Source: Collybia mongolica
Taxonomy: Eukaryota; Basidiomycota; Agaricomycetes; Agaricales; Clitocybaceae
Reading direction: 5' to 3'
DNA length: 64,000 bases
Assembly (NCBI GenBank): GCA_013420905.1
Contig: JAAXNY010000008.1
Location: 2,604,001 to 2,668,000, forward strand
This document shows, in pieces, positions 12,916 to 25,708 of the stretch (its first letter is position 1; each line of letters begins with the position of its first letter). A program made the translations under genes and the position numbers. The notes beneath the pieces are model-generated. The model was not told the origin of the DNA. It did no database searches and saw only the letters and a list, made by a program, of their open reading frames with translations.

Positions 12916-15900
12916 TCAGCTGATATCGACATCCATGCTCATCGTAGCTGGGTCAACATCCTCCTCATCGCCTTCTTCTTTTGTGTCGATGAAGCTTTGC
13001 TCTATAGCTGGGAGGTAGTAGTTAAGCTTCCATAAGTTTCCGATCGTTAGGTTTGCATGGTCAAATGCAAGGGCGACTATCGGCTCCTTGAGGCGTTTTT
13101 GAGAAGTCTCTTCGATTTGGTTTGGTTTTGCGACCCCAGAAGGAGGCATTTTTGGGTACCGTGCAGAGAAATGAGTGAGGAGTATGTTCTCTGCGCCCAT
13201 CCTACGCGTCATGAGTACGCGATTCGCGGATCAATACAGGGCAAACTCACCTCTTCCCAATCTCGATGGCCTGTCCAAATGTACTATGAGCTTTGCGCTT
13301 GGCCATTTCAACTTGGTCGTCTGCCATAGTCGCCTCATGAATCAGAAGGGTTGCGTCCCGTCCTGCCCAGACTAGGTTGTCTGTAGGTTGGGTATCTGCA
13401 GAGAACCTGCCCGAAAATTTTGTAAAAGCAACGTTTGAGTGATAGAGCCTGAACTTACACAATACTCCACCCATCTTTGTGTTTGATGACGGCGCCGTAA
13501 CAGCGGGTCCGATGATAAACATCGACAGTGTCAAAACTTTTAAGACCCAAGGCACGGCACATGTCCTGCGAATTGCGTTGTGACCTAGGTGGTCGAGTTA
13601 TTTGTAAGATTTTATTATGTGTAGGTAGTAGATGACCTACTGTTGGAAATCGGTCCAGGGTTCATTCCCTCCGACTTGCCACATACCACTCGTTTGGTAG
13701 GCTCCATGTTGCCTGTAATGCAAACTCTCAGCCATGACAGTAATCACGCCATTTCCAGAAGGATCATCCAATCCAAGGTCTTGGAGGTCGGAGAGTTCTC
13801 GAAGGTAAAGATGTACTGCCCGGATCGTGACAAGATAGAGAGGTTCCGACGGTGGTGGATCTAGCTGAAACTATCTTTAGCACTTATAGCTCGGCTTTGA
13901 GAACAAAACATACCATCCGCCGCTTGGCAAGAAGCTTGGCGAGTCCCATGTGATGGTCAGCATGAATGTGGCTCACAAATATGCATTTTATATTTCGTAG
14001 CATATCCCACACATTTGAGGAAGTTGGGTTGTCCTCAAGCCCAAATTGACGAACAAGTTGTCCCCACGTCCCCTCACCAGCGTCGAGAAGGATATTACCC
14101 CAGTTCGGTATCTGGATCAGTGTAGACGAAACTAAGTAGGATCCAAGTCAGGCGTGGTTACATTCGACGATTAGGGACTAACCGTTGCGATATTTCGTTG
14201 GGATTGCACTCCCCGTCCCTAGGGGTATGATGCCTACATCTGCCCCCTTCGACACATGAACCTTTCCATTGTTAATATGATCTTTGATGCTCGCTCTAGC
14301 AGTAGAAAAACGTTCTCGCGTTAGGGCTGGGAGAACAATGGGCCTTCCTGACGACACGGCTTGATGGAAAGGATCGTTGTTCTTCTCGCATGTCTCTGTG
14401 ACGGGTGGTGCGGGGGGGCGCATACTGATTAATAAATTCGAGCACATAAGGAACGTGCTTGGAGGAAGATTAGAGATGACTAGATTCAAATCAAATTAGC
14501 CATTTTATATCAGGGGTTATGTATGACTCACTTTCAATTTTCTTTCGGGGAGATAGAGAATATTTAGCAATAGGGAAAGTATCAGGATCAAGTTGGTTGA
14601 GTCTAAGTTGGTTGAAAGCTGCACTTGTAAATGTTACAGGGTCTGTGTTATGTTCACGAGAAGAAAACACATGCTGTATGAACATGTAAGTATTTAATAC
14701 CTTGTGATTCATGTAAAAAAAAATAATTACGCACGTGTACCTCAGGGGCGAAACCATTCATAAATGCTATATATCTTTCGTCTTCCAAGACGCCATCCCC
14801 GCATATGTGGAACACAGAACGAACTGCGTATTCTTTGAGATCTTCTGGGTTGTTAGAACGGAATTTCGAGTAGAACGGGGAGTTGTCAAATGCCGATACT
14901 AAGTTGGGTATATATGCTGTCGTTGGGATATCTAGAATTAAGATGGACTATAGGGTAAATGTTACAACTCGAAGCATAGCTTGGTTCGTGGTTCTGCTCA
15001 CACCGGGTGTTTCACTTTCGCCGACGCATTCCTCTGGCTGAACAGTCCTTTCAATCAATTCGTCGCCAACTTTAATTTTGAAAGTGATGCTTTTGCCGTT
15101 CGCCAGCATCCCTCGTTGCCGCCCAGTCGGGATACCTAATAATTCCGCCTTCTTCACATTGAATTTTCCGCGAACACGAGGCCCAACAATTATATATGCT
15201 AATGTTGGGAGACCGGACGATTTGAATGCTAGTAAGGGGAGTTGAGCGAAAGCTGGGAGTTGTTTATGGAAACCTGAAGGAACCCGTGCGCGTCTATAGA
15301 TATCAACCTACGAAACAAGGATGCTCGGTATTGAGATTGGGCATACGGCTGTCGTGAAATATCACTTACATTGGACGTGTCGGATTGAGGTCTATCAGTT
15401 GATTTTGGATCGGATTCAGGGGTTGGATTGACTGGTAGTGTCGGTTGAGTCGTTGTGGAATCTGGGGAAACCTGAGCCGAATCGATATGCGAGCCTCGAG
15501 CTTTCCCTTTGGCATTAGAATTCTTGGACTTAGCAAGTTTTCCGATATCCTTTCCCTTGGGATGTTGTCTCGAACCAGGAAACATAGTTTCGATCATCAG
15601 CCTCCTCCAATCCTGTGCAGCCCCACCAATGAGGTCTTGAGGCTCGTTTCTCGAAGACTCGGGTTCAGTAGAACCCGAACCTGGAGACATCAGCGCTGGG
15701 CGTTTGGCAGATAAGTTAGGTGAACCTTCTCTTTTACGCTTCAGATGCACATCGGGGTTCTGGAAAGTATCCTTCGTGGGGGATAATGCATCGCTGTCAG
15801 GACATGGTTGAACTGGAATGGAGTAGACCGTAATATTTCCGTCTTTATAGAGGGCGTCTGGAGATGGAGATGTGGTGGGGGTCCAGGGTGCTTCAGTCGG

Positions 15901-16341
15901 ATATATCGGCATGGAATCTCTGGATTATTGTGTCTCCGAAAAGGTCAAGATCGACATTGTTGGCTTGGCCTACCTGAAGGTGTATAATCTCATCGCAGCT
16001 AGATAATGTGAAATTCCGGGAGGTCCAACAATATCCAGGCGCGGGATGGTAGCATCAGCAAAACTCATCAGCAAGCCTTTACCAGCGATCACTTTAGACA
16101 CAGGCTTGAAAGACGCGTCGAGGCTGGTGAAAGACGCACCGGGAAGACCACTTGCCCTCTCGGTTCCAACACTGGTGAAAAACAAACCCCGTGTTCTTTT
16201 CCAGTTACGCCTACTTTGCAAAAACGAACGGTTGGTATTCTCGCCAGCATTGAATATATATTTTGCGGAATCAAAAGTGATAACGATGGTCGGTTCGGTG
16301 TCAGAAGACGCGGTAGTGAGTACTGAAGTGGACCAATTCAT
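12916..16341 (-). CDS. TRZ1: Long-form tRNase Z (tRNA 3'-end endonuclease, ELAC2/Trz1 type)
   Basis: Removes 3' trailers from nuclear and mitochondrial tRNA precursors. Exons read with confidence at the 5' end: 16140-16341, 15974-16076, 15370-15919, and a fourth starting at 15307; many more follow to the TGA at 12916-12918. The N-terminal pseudo-metallo-beta-lactamase half shows TFDSAKYIFNAGENTNR and GLLMSFADATIPRLDIVGPPG. The C-terminal catalytic half shows GIIPLGTGSAIPTKYRN, then LLDAGEGTWGQL, and the metal-binding motif SHIHADHHMG (about 13945-13975), with a later AENILLTHFSARYP. A long charged insertion (about 15400-15800) is predicted disorder. The acidic tail (KEEGDEEDVDP) ends the protein. 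The two-half architecture and length fit the eukaryotic long form. The ATG at 16341 gives MNWSTSVLTTASSDTEPT, a normal family start. Confidence 0.92.
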
Positions 16342-17699
16342 CGACCCCGTGGATGTGGCAGGCGGGCCGTCCGAGTAGAATCTGCAGGAACAAGCTGATT
16401 TAACGATGTCCCGTAGCCTTGGGATAATTGAAGGTAGCCTGGCCAGTTTTGTAGATACGTCTTCCAGATGACTCCGGAAAATAAATTAAAAGAGGATTGC
16501 TGGCTTAGCTAACCGAGTTTGCTGAATGACCCGTAACATTTTTCTATTTTTGTGTGGCATCACGATCGATTATCGGTATGTAGAACACTCAATTAACTAT
16601 TACTACGACAGAGGGTAGGTAAGATAATTCCAACTTCTTACTGCATACCAGTGGTCTCGGTAGAAACGAGTCTGAGGGATTTCGAATGGATCGAAAATAA
16701 ATAAATCTGTGTGATAATATGATAACTTGTCGCAACATGCCAATTGAGGCCTCCGGAAGCTCCTCTGTATGTTCTGATTTTTTTTTTTTTGCGGATTTGA
16801 GACCCCTAAAATGACGATTTTCCCGGCCCAGAATAGCGGATTTCAGACTTCCCTGTGGATTTTGTTCTTTTTTAAAGCAATAGGTTACCGGTCGTTTGCA
16901 ATTGATCCGTTTCAGGTTGAGAAGAGTCAGAGTCCAGATTCTCAATTCTTGAAGGAGCACAATAAAAAAATTTCTTCTGCCTTCTACCTGTTTCAATTAG
17001 TATGGGTCCTCACGAAAAGATAGCTGTAGACGGAAAATACGGATTCCAGGAGGTAGAATGATATCCAAACCTCACAAATCTACTTGACATGATACTCCAA
17101 TATGTATTTTTGCTAAATAGACGGTCTTTTTTGTCTCAAAAATTCTTATGTTTTCTTTTTCGGCATGTTTTATGTTTGATGACATAGTCGAAACCCCAGC
17201 CCATATAGCGGATTGACGCTCAAAACATTACAGATTTGGCGCTTGTTCTGGCGAAAAAAAAATCCGAACATATAGGGAGTTTCTGGGGCTGCCAATTGAA
17301 ATGCCGAATTCGATCGATAAGTATCTTCGTTACAAACGGGTCAACACTTAGACATCGAAGTGCTAGTTTAGACTACAACGAACTGGTATGTGAGGCTTCT
17401 GGATGCGAGGCCACGAATGCAGGATCCGTCGACTCAATTCTGCCACTATCAATGGTGAGCGGGCAGCGGCTGGACGACAACCAATAAAGTACGACCAAGG
17501 AAATGATAATTGAAGATCTGAAGTTATAAACATCCGAAAAGGGTATCTTCCATAGATATCTGATAAAAATACGGTAGTTGAATATTGAACATTGAATGGT
17601 GACGACGATCGTAAAATGTGAATGAGCGGACAGAAAATGGGGCGGCGCGCGGGTGGTTCACAATTCAACTGCAACAAGTTGCCTTCCAATCGAAAACTA
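16342..17699. other. AT-rich intergenic region containing a degenerate inverted-repeat element
   Basis: About 1.36 kb without a gene, AT-rich with many T- and A-runs. The only structure noticed is the pair of imperfect inverted repeats listed separately (about 16741-17300). It lies between the 5' side of tRNase Z and the 3' end of the GH5 gene. Confidence 0.5.
16741..17298. mobile_element. Possible degenerate MITE-like element with imperfect terminal inverted repeats
   Basis: The left arm (16741-16790) and the reverse complement of the right arm (17251-17298) align over about 50 bp: both start CAATTG, share GAANCTCC, then TATGTTC followed by GATTTTTTTT. Identity is roughly 70-75 percent by eye. 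Inside there is also a direct near-repeat, CCCGGCCCAGAATAGCGGATT-like at about 16822 and a related copy at about 17197. No open frame of note lies between the arms. Target-site duplication is not evident. It could be a non-autonomous DNA element or an old remnant. Confidence 0.4.
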
Positions 17700-19859
17700 T
17701 TAGTTGATAAAATCGTCGCAGACGTGCGGGTCATTCATCGCCGCAGGATCTGTCGTAAGGTATCCGCGCTTGACACCCTCCAAATATGACCTGCGCTCCT
17801 CCATCAGCACAAGAAACTGTGAACCGAGTAAATACACACCATTGCCTGGCCGTATCACCTGCCAAATCAGATATCTCAATCTTAAAGTTCCAGAACTTGA
17901 TGTACGGTATCAGGACCTTAAGAGCGAGGTGAAAATATGAAATGACTCACAATCCATCCGGCGCCCTTGCTATATGACAGCTTCTGTGCATCTGCCCACT
18001 TCCTCAAGAAACTATCTGATGCAGAGAACTGCGTTGGCAGGCCCCACTCTGTTCTCATATGTTTGTGAATGATTATCAGGCTATAGCACACAAGAAAACA
18101 TACCGCCGAAGAATAGAGGTGAGTTACTAAGGTTGGCGTCCTGTTGGATCCTGTCGAGATCTGCGAAGCAACTGTGAAACATGTGGCAACAGATAAATGT
18201 CGCACGTACTGCAGACATGGGTTAGATAGGCATCTTCATTGGGGTCAGCAACACCGCCAAATCTTTGAAAATAATTCAAGGAGCCATTCTGGTGATGAGG
18301 AACACAGACCCACGAGTAGTAAAGATGATTGTCATATATCTGAGGGCCTATTGCAGCATCAGCAGGATTGGCAGGGTTATTATGCTGCCAGTTAATATCC
18401 ATAAAGCTGAAGGAGCACTTTAACATCAAGATCGAGAAGAGAAAGGGATTGCTCACTTGGAGACCAGAGGAGGCAAGTTTCTATTCTGTGAGAAGTGCAA
18501 GAGATCGAGGCTTAACTGTCCAGCAACGCCCTGCAGGATTGGCGCCGTATCGAGTAGCACGGATCGAACTTCCTCTGAGAAAGCGGACGAACTTGAGGCT
18601 TGTACTAGAGCTTGAGTGAAGTTTGACGTGGAGAAGGATTGTGCTGGCATTCCAGGGACAGGGATACCCAACACAACCTCTACGGCTCGAATGACTTGTA
18701 CGAATTGCTTCTGGACTGGGTAACAAATAACGTAGTGAGAAAATAGCTAAGAGTGAATTTGAATACGAAACGAACAGGTGCCGTATCCTGGGGTCAAGTT
18801 TGCATCCATGATAGGTTCGTTAACTGCTTCGATGGCCACGACATTACTGAAATCCTGATCGAGATGTGATAGGGCAGTCATAACGGCCGTCCAGATCAGT
18901 GCACGATGGTAATTTTGGCTGGTCTAGATTAAAAATTTCAATATATAAGAACGTGATAAAACTTTAAGCCACTTACATAGAATTGAACGTTGGTGGTACA
19001 CCTTTACAAGGCGTAAATGGGCGTGGCACGATAGTATAACAAGCCTACAAACCTGCCTGTGAACTGCTGTTGCGCGGTTTGCACGCCGGGCAACGCATGA
19101 TGGTCGAGTATCGCAACAATGCCAGCTGACTTCAATTGCTCAAGACCGCGTTTCTAGATACCGGCATTGGTTGTTGTCCAAACACAACTCTGATTCAATC
19201 TCACCAGTTGGCGAATTCCTCCCTTGGGGTAAAACTCGGTTGAACGATCAACCAGAGCTTCAACAATCCAATAACCCATCTGTACGCAATTTATCAATCT
19301 CTTTGTGGAAGAATCGACGTTAACATACTGACCGGAATGCGGACAGTGTTGATCCCAACTCCCACAAGGCTATTGACATCAGTTTGCGAGAACCAATTTT
19401 CCCTGAAGCATTTTTAGATGAAACGGAGGCTTCAAAAAGTAGTGAGTTTACCAGTGCGTATTAAATTTCTGATCGACGCTACTCGGGAAGGCCTTAGCAA
19501 ACTCACTAGAGATGCGTCAGGACATTATATCGCGCTGATCTAATTATATTCTTCGACTCACAACTCTGATGCAATGCATTTGGAACAGTCTCTACATTGT
19601 TGGCCTCCCATGTTAACCCACTCTTAAAAGAGAAGGTCAGTTGAGTCGCGTTAACTGAGGTGCTGTGCAAACCTCTAGGAAGCATCCATGGTTCAATCAA
19701 AAGCCTTATGACGCGTCAATAAGACATTTCATTGGGCGGTAATGGAGAAGTATACCAAGAACCAAGGTTGACACCGTATATCTTATTCGGGAACACAGCG
19801 GCGTTGACTCGCAGCAGCTGAAGCGCAGTCAGAGTAGACAGAAGGAAGGTAGACTTCAT
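17700..19859 (-). CDS. Secreted exo-beta-1,3-glucanase, glycoside hydrolase family 5
   Basis: Hydrolyses beta-1,3-glucan in the cell wall or extracellular polymers. The start at 19859 encodes MKSTFLLSTLTALQLLRVNA, a clear signal peptide, followed by IYGVNLGSW and IEPWMLP, the usual opening of the GH5_9 barrel. Further exons give NTVRIP-type strand beta-2, an ILDHHALPGVQT strand, and EAVNEP, whose Glu is the acid/base residue (about 18812-18832). The later strand FMDINWQHN and the tail KGAGWI...VRPG precede the TAA at 17700-17702. The gene is cut by roughly a dozen short introns, so the full exon list was not resolved. Start, stop and order of motifs agree with the family. It is divergent from lipase copy 1, separated by about 1.5 kb. 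Confidence 0.85.
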
Positions 19860-21338
19860 CGTAAGATAGGAATCGTCTCTTGATGCGCCTCCTTCCCAGA
19901 GACCCAGTTAAATACCTTTTCGGTGGGGGTGTCTGGTGACTTGAACAGAGTGTGGACAGATGTGAACCTTTTAAAGCCTCAGGTCGCATGTCGTTCTGTC
20001 ACGCTGGGCTAAAGTAGCATGTTAGCTGTAATTGAGCACGCTTCTCGTGCTTCCGGGAGGTACGCAATCAGAGTGAGCCGAAAAAGAAGTGTCGTACATA
20101 TTGGCTTTCATCGCGGGAGGCACATAGCGTGACGCTAGAGTCAGTTGGACCCCCGGAGAATCCATACGATTGTCGTGCATATGCGACCTTGGCACCTCGT
20201 TGTTATTTCGTACCTAATGGTTCATGACCAGCAGCTAAAGGTCAGGCCGCGATGATTTTGGGTGGTCGACGCGCTTACGTAACCTAGGGGCGGGCCGTCC
20301 TCCGACTTCACTCAACGCTGAAGCGAAAATTTGCTTTTCCCGTGCTCTACGAACAAAAAAGTCAATGAACAAGAGGAATCTATATCGGAAAGGAAGTGAA
20401 AGAATTGAATCTTGGTCCTAGATAAGCCCATATTTCCTCCAAATATACCCGCTTTGGTGTCGAGTTTTCCCCGCAGTTTGTTTTCTCCTGGTGTTGCAGT
20501 TTTAACGCAAGTCTTGACCACATGCCCTAACTGATAGAGGCGTACGTGCAGGAGCAAGAGAGGCCCCATGCTCAGAGCGAGACCTGGTGAGCTGCCAACC
20601 GTCTCTTCTACTCACGTTTTGTCATTCAGCTTTCATATGATCCCACCAATGTGGAATGATCCTTCCTATTTCTGCTGCGGGGACTCTCTGGCCTTGGGTA
20701 CAATGGCCTTCAGAACATTCTATGGGCTACCACGCTGCCATTCTTGACGCACAAGCTGCTCTACCTGAATGACCCACCTATAGGATGCTTGGAAGGAACC
20801 TGCCGATGATTGTGACTTGGACACCACACTTGCATACAATGATTCTGCCGATAAACCTTTCGACATCATGATCTTCCGAGTCCATTTCACTTCAACAGTT
20901 CGTGTAGTCTTCCTAGTGGAGATAACGTAGTAATCAAAACCCTGGGATACCGTGACTGACATGACACTTGACCATTAGTTTCATATTCTGCTTCAACCTT
21001 CACCGGCACTCTTATGTAGAAACTGGCCAATGAAGCCTACGTATACGAGCGCGAACGGAAAAAGTCCGAGTGCAACGATTTTGAAGGTCTCTGAAATTCT
21101 GCTCTCCTTTGCTTGAGATATGGGTCAACTGAGGTCATCTGTCAAAGGTATCATCAATACCTATGTACTTGATCGGGTTCAATCTGTCTATACAACGCTG
21201 TCAACCTGAAGCTCCCGACATCTGTATGAATCGCATCGCATATATGATAGGCCATAAAGCTTCAATGCGTGCTGTCGTTAGGCTAATTGTCCATCTTCTA
21301 CTCTCCCTCGTTTCTTCTTTTAATTATCTGCCTCTGCG
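19860..21338. other. Divergent intergenic region between GH5 and lipase copy 1
   Basis: About 1.5 kb between two outward-facing secreted-enzyme genes, so it probably contains both promoters. A CATAAAG element at 21253-21259 lies about 86 bp before the lipase ATG. A minus-strand frame at 20720-20962 has no recognisable domain and was not called. Confidence 0.4.
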
Positions 21339-22792
21339 ATGGCAATCTTCGGCATTAAGCTTCTTCCTTCCTTCATTTTGGGTGCTCTTCTCGTTCATGC
21401 GGCGCCTATTCTTGAAACACGACAGTCATTCAGCACTCTTAGCATTGCAGAGATTGCCACTTTTAAACCTTTCACATTCTATGCGAGCACCGCGTATTGC
21501 CAGCCTGCACAGACTCTAGCATGGACCTGCGGCCGTACGTTCCCCTGTCCCCACTATCTACTCCCCCTCAATGGTCTAACGATTCGGTCTGCAGCCAATT
21601 GTGATGCTAACCCGACATTCAAACCCATCGCATCTGGGGGTGATGGGAAAGCCGTACAATTTTGGTATGTCGGCGTCGATCCGACATTGAAGGTGAGTGG
21701 AACGATTTTTTAAGATATTAGCCAACTTAAGTTTGTCAGACCATTATAGTCAGTCATCAAGGCACAGATCCAACAAAGATGTGAGCAGTGGTTGGCGTAT
21801 GGTTGTAAATGATTAACATTATATTCCAGCATGCCCCTCATCACGGATGCCGACTTTTTCTTAGATCCCCTAGATCCGACCCTGTTCCCGGGGATCGACT
21901 CGGGGATTGAGGTGCATAATGGATTTGCCGAAGAGCATGCAAAGTGAGTTTTTCATATGGGTTTGATAGTTATATATCTTCTGATCCCAACCTTCGTAGG
22001 ACCGCAACGCAAATCCTATCAGCCGTCCAAACTGGTTTGACGACAAGTGGCTTCAATGATGTTACGATCGTTGGGCATTCTTTAGGTTCGTCGAGATATG
22101 TATTTCAAATGATATTATGTTCATCATTTCAACATAGGGGCCGCCCTTGCATTGCTCGATGGTGTTTTTCTTCCCCTAAATCTCCCCGACGTGAACTTTA
22201 AGACTATCGGATATGGAATGCCCAGAGTGCGTCGGCTTGGTGTTCCGAAGGTTGCATTGCTGACGTTCGAGCGGACTACTAGGTTGGGAACCAAGATTTC
22301 GCCGACTATGTCGACTCACACGTTACTTTGTCTCATGTCAATAATTTGTGCGTGTCTTAAATCACTGCTGGAAAACTTGTCTTGACCGGACACTTCTTCA
22401 CTTTACCAGAAAGGACGTTGTCCCCACACTGCCTGGTAACCCCTCATCGTCGATTGATGTCAGAGACAACTGACACCGAACATTGTTGTCAGGCCGCTTC
22501 TTAGGATTCCACCACCCGCAAGGGGAGAAACATATCCAGGAGGACCTGTCGTGGGTTTCATGCCCTGGTGAGTGTTGCTTCACGGATTATCAAAGCAGAG
22601 ATTTTGACTCCTGTCACGATGACCTAGGGCAGGACAATACCGACAGTCGTTGCACTGTTGGAGATGTTAAAAATATTTTCCAGGGTAGCGTTGAGGATCA
22701 CTCAGGTGGGTTCTGGTAACGACCGTGATTGCATTTGAGAATCTCTGACATACCAAAAAGGGCCTTACGATGGCGTTACTATGGACTGCTGA
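21339..22792 (+). CDS. Secreted class-3 lipase, copy 1
   Basis: Alpha/beta-hydrolase of the fungal class-3 lipase family (Lipase_3), acting on triacylglycerols or related esters outside the cell. The start MAIFGIKLLPSFILGALLVHA is a signal peptide, followed by a short propeptide ending near ETRQ. Then come the lid and core segment (PTFKPIASGGDGKAVQFWYVG), TDADFFLDPLDPTLFPGI, VHNGFAEEHAKTATQIL, the nucleophile elbow GHSLG split by an intron at about 22085, and the conserved end GRFLGFHHPQGEKHI...GQDNTDSRC...GPYDGVTMDC with TGA at 22790-22792. Eight or more introns have positions shared with the other copies. The domain is complete and I see no disabling change. Copies 2, 3 and 5 match it along the whole length. 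Confidence 0.85.
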
Positions 22793-23422
22793 GCTTCGAT
22801 TGTCGATTTTCCCAACGGACATGGTTAGGTAGTTTGGGTTAATGTCTTAATTTATTTCAAATTGGTATACCAAAGCTGTTATGCCCGGTATCACCTTTGA
22901 ATCCGAAATTAAAGCCATTTATTGACCTGTATTGGAGCTTTGAGAAGCCGCTGAGAGATCTCACCGAGATTCCTCCATCGTGGTGGCAGTGCATCTGGCG
23001 TTGCCATTTTTTTGATCAAACGAATCGTCCATCACCAGAGAACCGCAAAGGCCGTGCACAGTACATCTCGTACATGTACGAGAATCCACTGGTAATGGTG
23101 TGGCTATGAGTAGGTATCCTTGACATATACCCCTGCCCTCACACGTGGCAATAGACAGTCTAGCCAAGTCCTCCCGCCGAGTCCCCCATCATGCAGGGGC
23201 GTCGTGATATTTGATGGCAGACCTCGGCGAACGGAGGTAACTCTGGTCACCGGGATGGTTTTATGTTTACCAGCAACTTTCGCCTATCAGCAGGGTTGTT
23301 CCCTGTTTCCTCACAGGCTAGTGGTAAAACTGCCGGCACAACTCCACTTCAACGCATCCTGCCCTGTCAATCATCCTACTTGATATCAGCTCCCCCAACG
23401 TTATAGCTAGACTCTATATATC
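22793..23422. other. Intergenic region after lipase copy 1
   Basis: About 630 bp without a supportable gene. The segment just before 23423 contains TATATATC (about 23415), a plausible TATA-like element, but it is very close to the ATG. Confidence 0.35.
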
Positions 23423-25456
23423 ATGGCAGATCCTGCCATCAACAGGATTTCACGCCCAACAAAAGGCATGCGGCCAGTTCAATCACCCATGGGACCACGA
23501 ACGCGCTTTCAGCGAGTGGCGAGCTCGCCTGAGATGTCGTCGTCACCCAGGGACTCCCTATCAACCTCAACATCCTCTGCATTATCATCTCTCATTGTAG
23601 TATCGCCTGCTAGGTCAGAGGCACCGTTGCCGTCTATTTCCGAGCAAGAATTAGCGGAGCCCCCACCAGTCTCGCCCCCCACCCCCGATTTTTCGCCAAT
23701 CGGGCCTCCCGCGTTCAAGCCTATCTCGAAACAACCCAAGCTGACGCCAGCACCTGTGTTGAATTTCGAGTCTGTCCCTGTGCAGTGGAAAGGGTTACCG
23801 CTCGAGGCAGCTCTATGTGTGTTTTCCTTCCGCGATATGTTTTGAATTTTTCTTACATGTCATAACCAGGGACACTGGACTCTCAAGAGCTACAACAGTT
23901 AGTTTCACGAGCAATTCGATCGTCTGCGAGCGAGTCCTTCATCCGGCTTCTATCCATCGAGAATCTCGACCGGGCCCTTCCCACAGAGATCGAGCACCTG
24001 ATCAGACTCAAAGCAGTTACACAGTCCAAATACAAGTTTCTGGTCCACAGGCGGACGATGCTTCTACAAGCCCTCAACTCTAGCTCAGGTGCCCCAGACC
24101 GTATTGCAGACGACGGAGTGTCCGTCATCGGCAGACTCACGCTCCAATTATCCCAAACAACGGCGGATTGCGACGAATTACTCCAGGAACTTCTCCGAAT
24201 AACAGATCAATTGGGACAAATATATAAGATGATTGATATACACTGGGCCAGTGCGCTAGCCGTAGCGCTCCGGAAGGTATGTCAACGAATGTCTTCCCAT
24301 GATCTACTCCACACAATGACACCGTGGAAACCAGTTAAACAAGAGCTATGCACGAAGAACTTCAGAATTGTCGGCCGCCCGCGAGAAGATAGAGCATCTG
24401 GAAGCAGAATTAGAGGATGCATGGCGGGAGGCGGAACGGGCAGCGCGCGAAATCGATGAACTCGCGATTGATGTACCCTCAGATGACGAAGGTTACGAAG
24501 GAGAGGAGGCAATCATCGAGAGAGCCGAGCTTATCACCATCCCCAGCTCTCCACTCTCACCCAAACCCGGGTTACTTCCACTCGGCGGAACACTGATGCA
24601 GGTCGAGTGTCTACCGACATTTTCACCGGTGTCGCCAATGCCCCAGATATCCGCGATATCCCCGCGGGCGCCTGGGCTTGTAGGCAAGCCACCAACGACG
24701 CCTCCCGGTCAAGACGTCGCTGAAACAAGTAGTGTCCGGAGTGTGAGGAGTACGAAGAGCACGCGCAGCACCAAAAGTACACGGAGTATGCGCACTATTG
24801 ACGGTACGCGACTCAGCCAGGTCTCCGCTGCCAAAACACGAAGCCACCGTGCGTCCAAGGGGAGTCTCCGCATCCCCAAGCCCATTCAAATACCACAAGA
24901 GAACCACCCGCCTGTCCCTGACATCCCCCTCGAGTTCGTTTCCACGCCTCTCCCGCCCGCCTCTCCGACCGCCTCGTCAAAAATCTTCCACGACTCACGA
25001 AACACCTCTCCCAGTCTCCCCCCTACCTCCAGTGCTAGGCCACGGAAAACAAGTCTGGATGATATCATGCACCCCCGAGGCTCAACGTCCTCGCATGCGG
25101 CAACCATTACCATGGACGACATACATGTACGCCCCTACCGTCCACCGCAACGCAGTGAATCGGACATCGAAATCGTGCCCCGAACACCTCCGTCGCGACC
25201 GCGTGGTCAGCGGGCTGAGTATATACCACCCGTACCTCCTTCGGAGAGAATACCTTCTATGTGGATCCATGCCGACGCAGCCCCACAAACACATCAAACG
25301 CCCCTGGAGCGTTTCGACGCCAGTGGCTCAATGAAACAGAGATCGTATAGTAAACTCAAAACACTCACGAAACGGTATTCGATGCCTTTCCCTATCTTCC
25401 GCACTACGTCGTCATTGTCGTCAAAGATTAGGCCCGCCTCGCATCAAAGCAGTTGA
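23423..25456 (+). CDS. Conserved-looking coiled-coil protein of unknown function
   Basis: Three exons: 23423-23816, 23870-24276 and 24335-25456, all joined in frame. The protein is about 640 residues. The N-terminal 130 residues are Ser/Pro-rich (SPEMSSSPRDSLSTSTSS). A helical middle follows (LDSQELQQLVSRAIRSSASE and onward), ending in a coiled coil around REKIEHLEAELEDAWREAER. After that a disordered Ser/Pro/Thr tail includes a striking run of SVRSVRSTKSTRSTKSTRSM. No signal peptide or membrane segment is present. I do not recognise a named domain; architecture suggests a cytoplasmic scaffold or cytoskeleton-linked protein, which is only a guess. It sits between lipase copy 1 and the convergent FMP52 gene. 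Confidence 0.75.
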
Positions 25457-25708
25457 TGGTGTCCTACTCTTATTTATTCTTATTGTTACTGCAACAACAT
25501 ATTGAAGATGCCTGTTGTGCTTTCCTGCTATCGCTCATTCGGACACATATACCAACCATATAGTTTATCCTTTGCTTTATTGCCGAACTACGTCGCCATT
25601 ATCTTACTGTCCGTGGCGTTGTATATACAGAGTCGTGGTCACGATATATCCCATCTATTACTGAACATGAGAAACAGGACCATTAAGTAGAATGTAATGA
25701 AAAAACTC

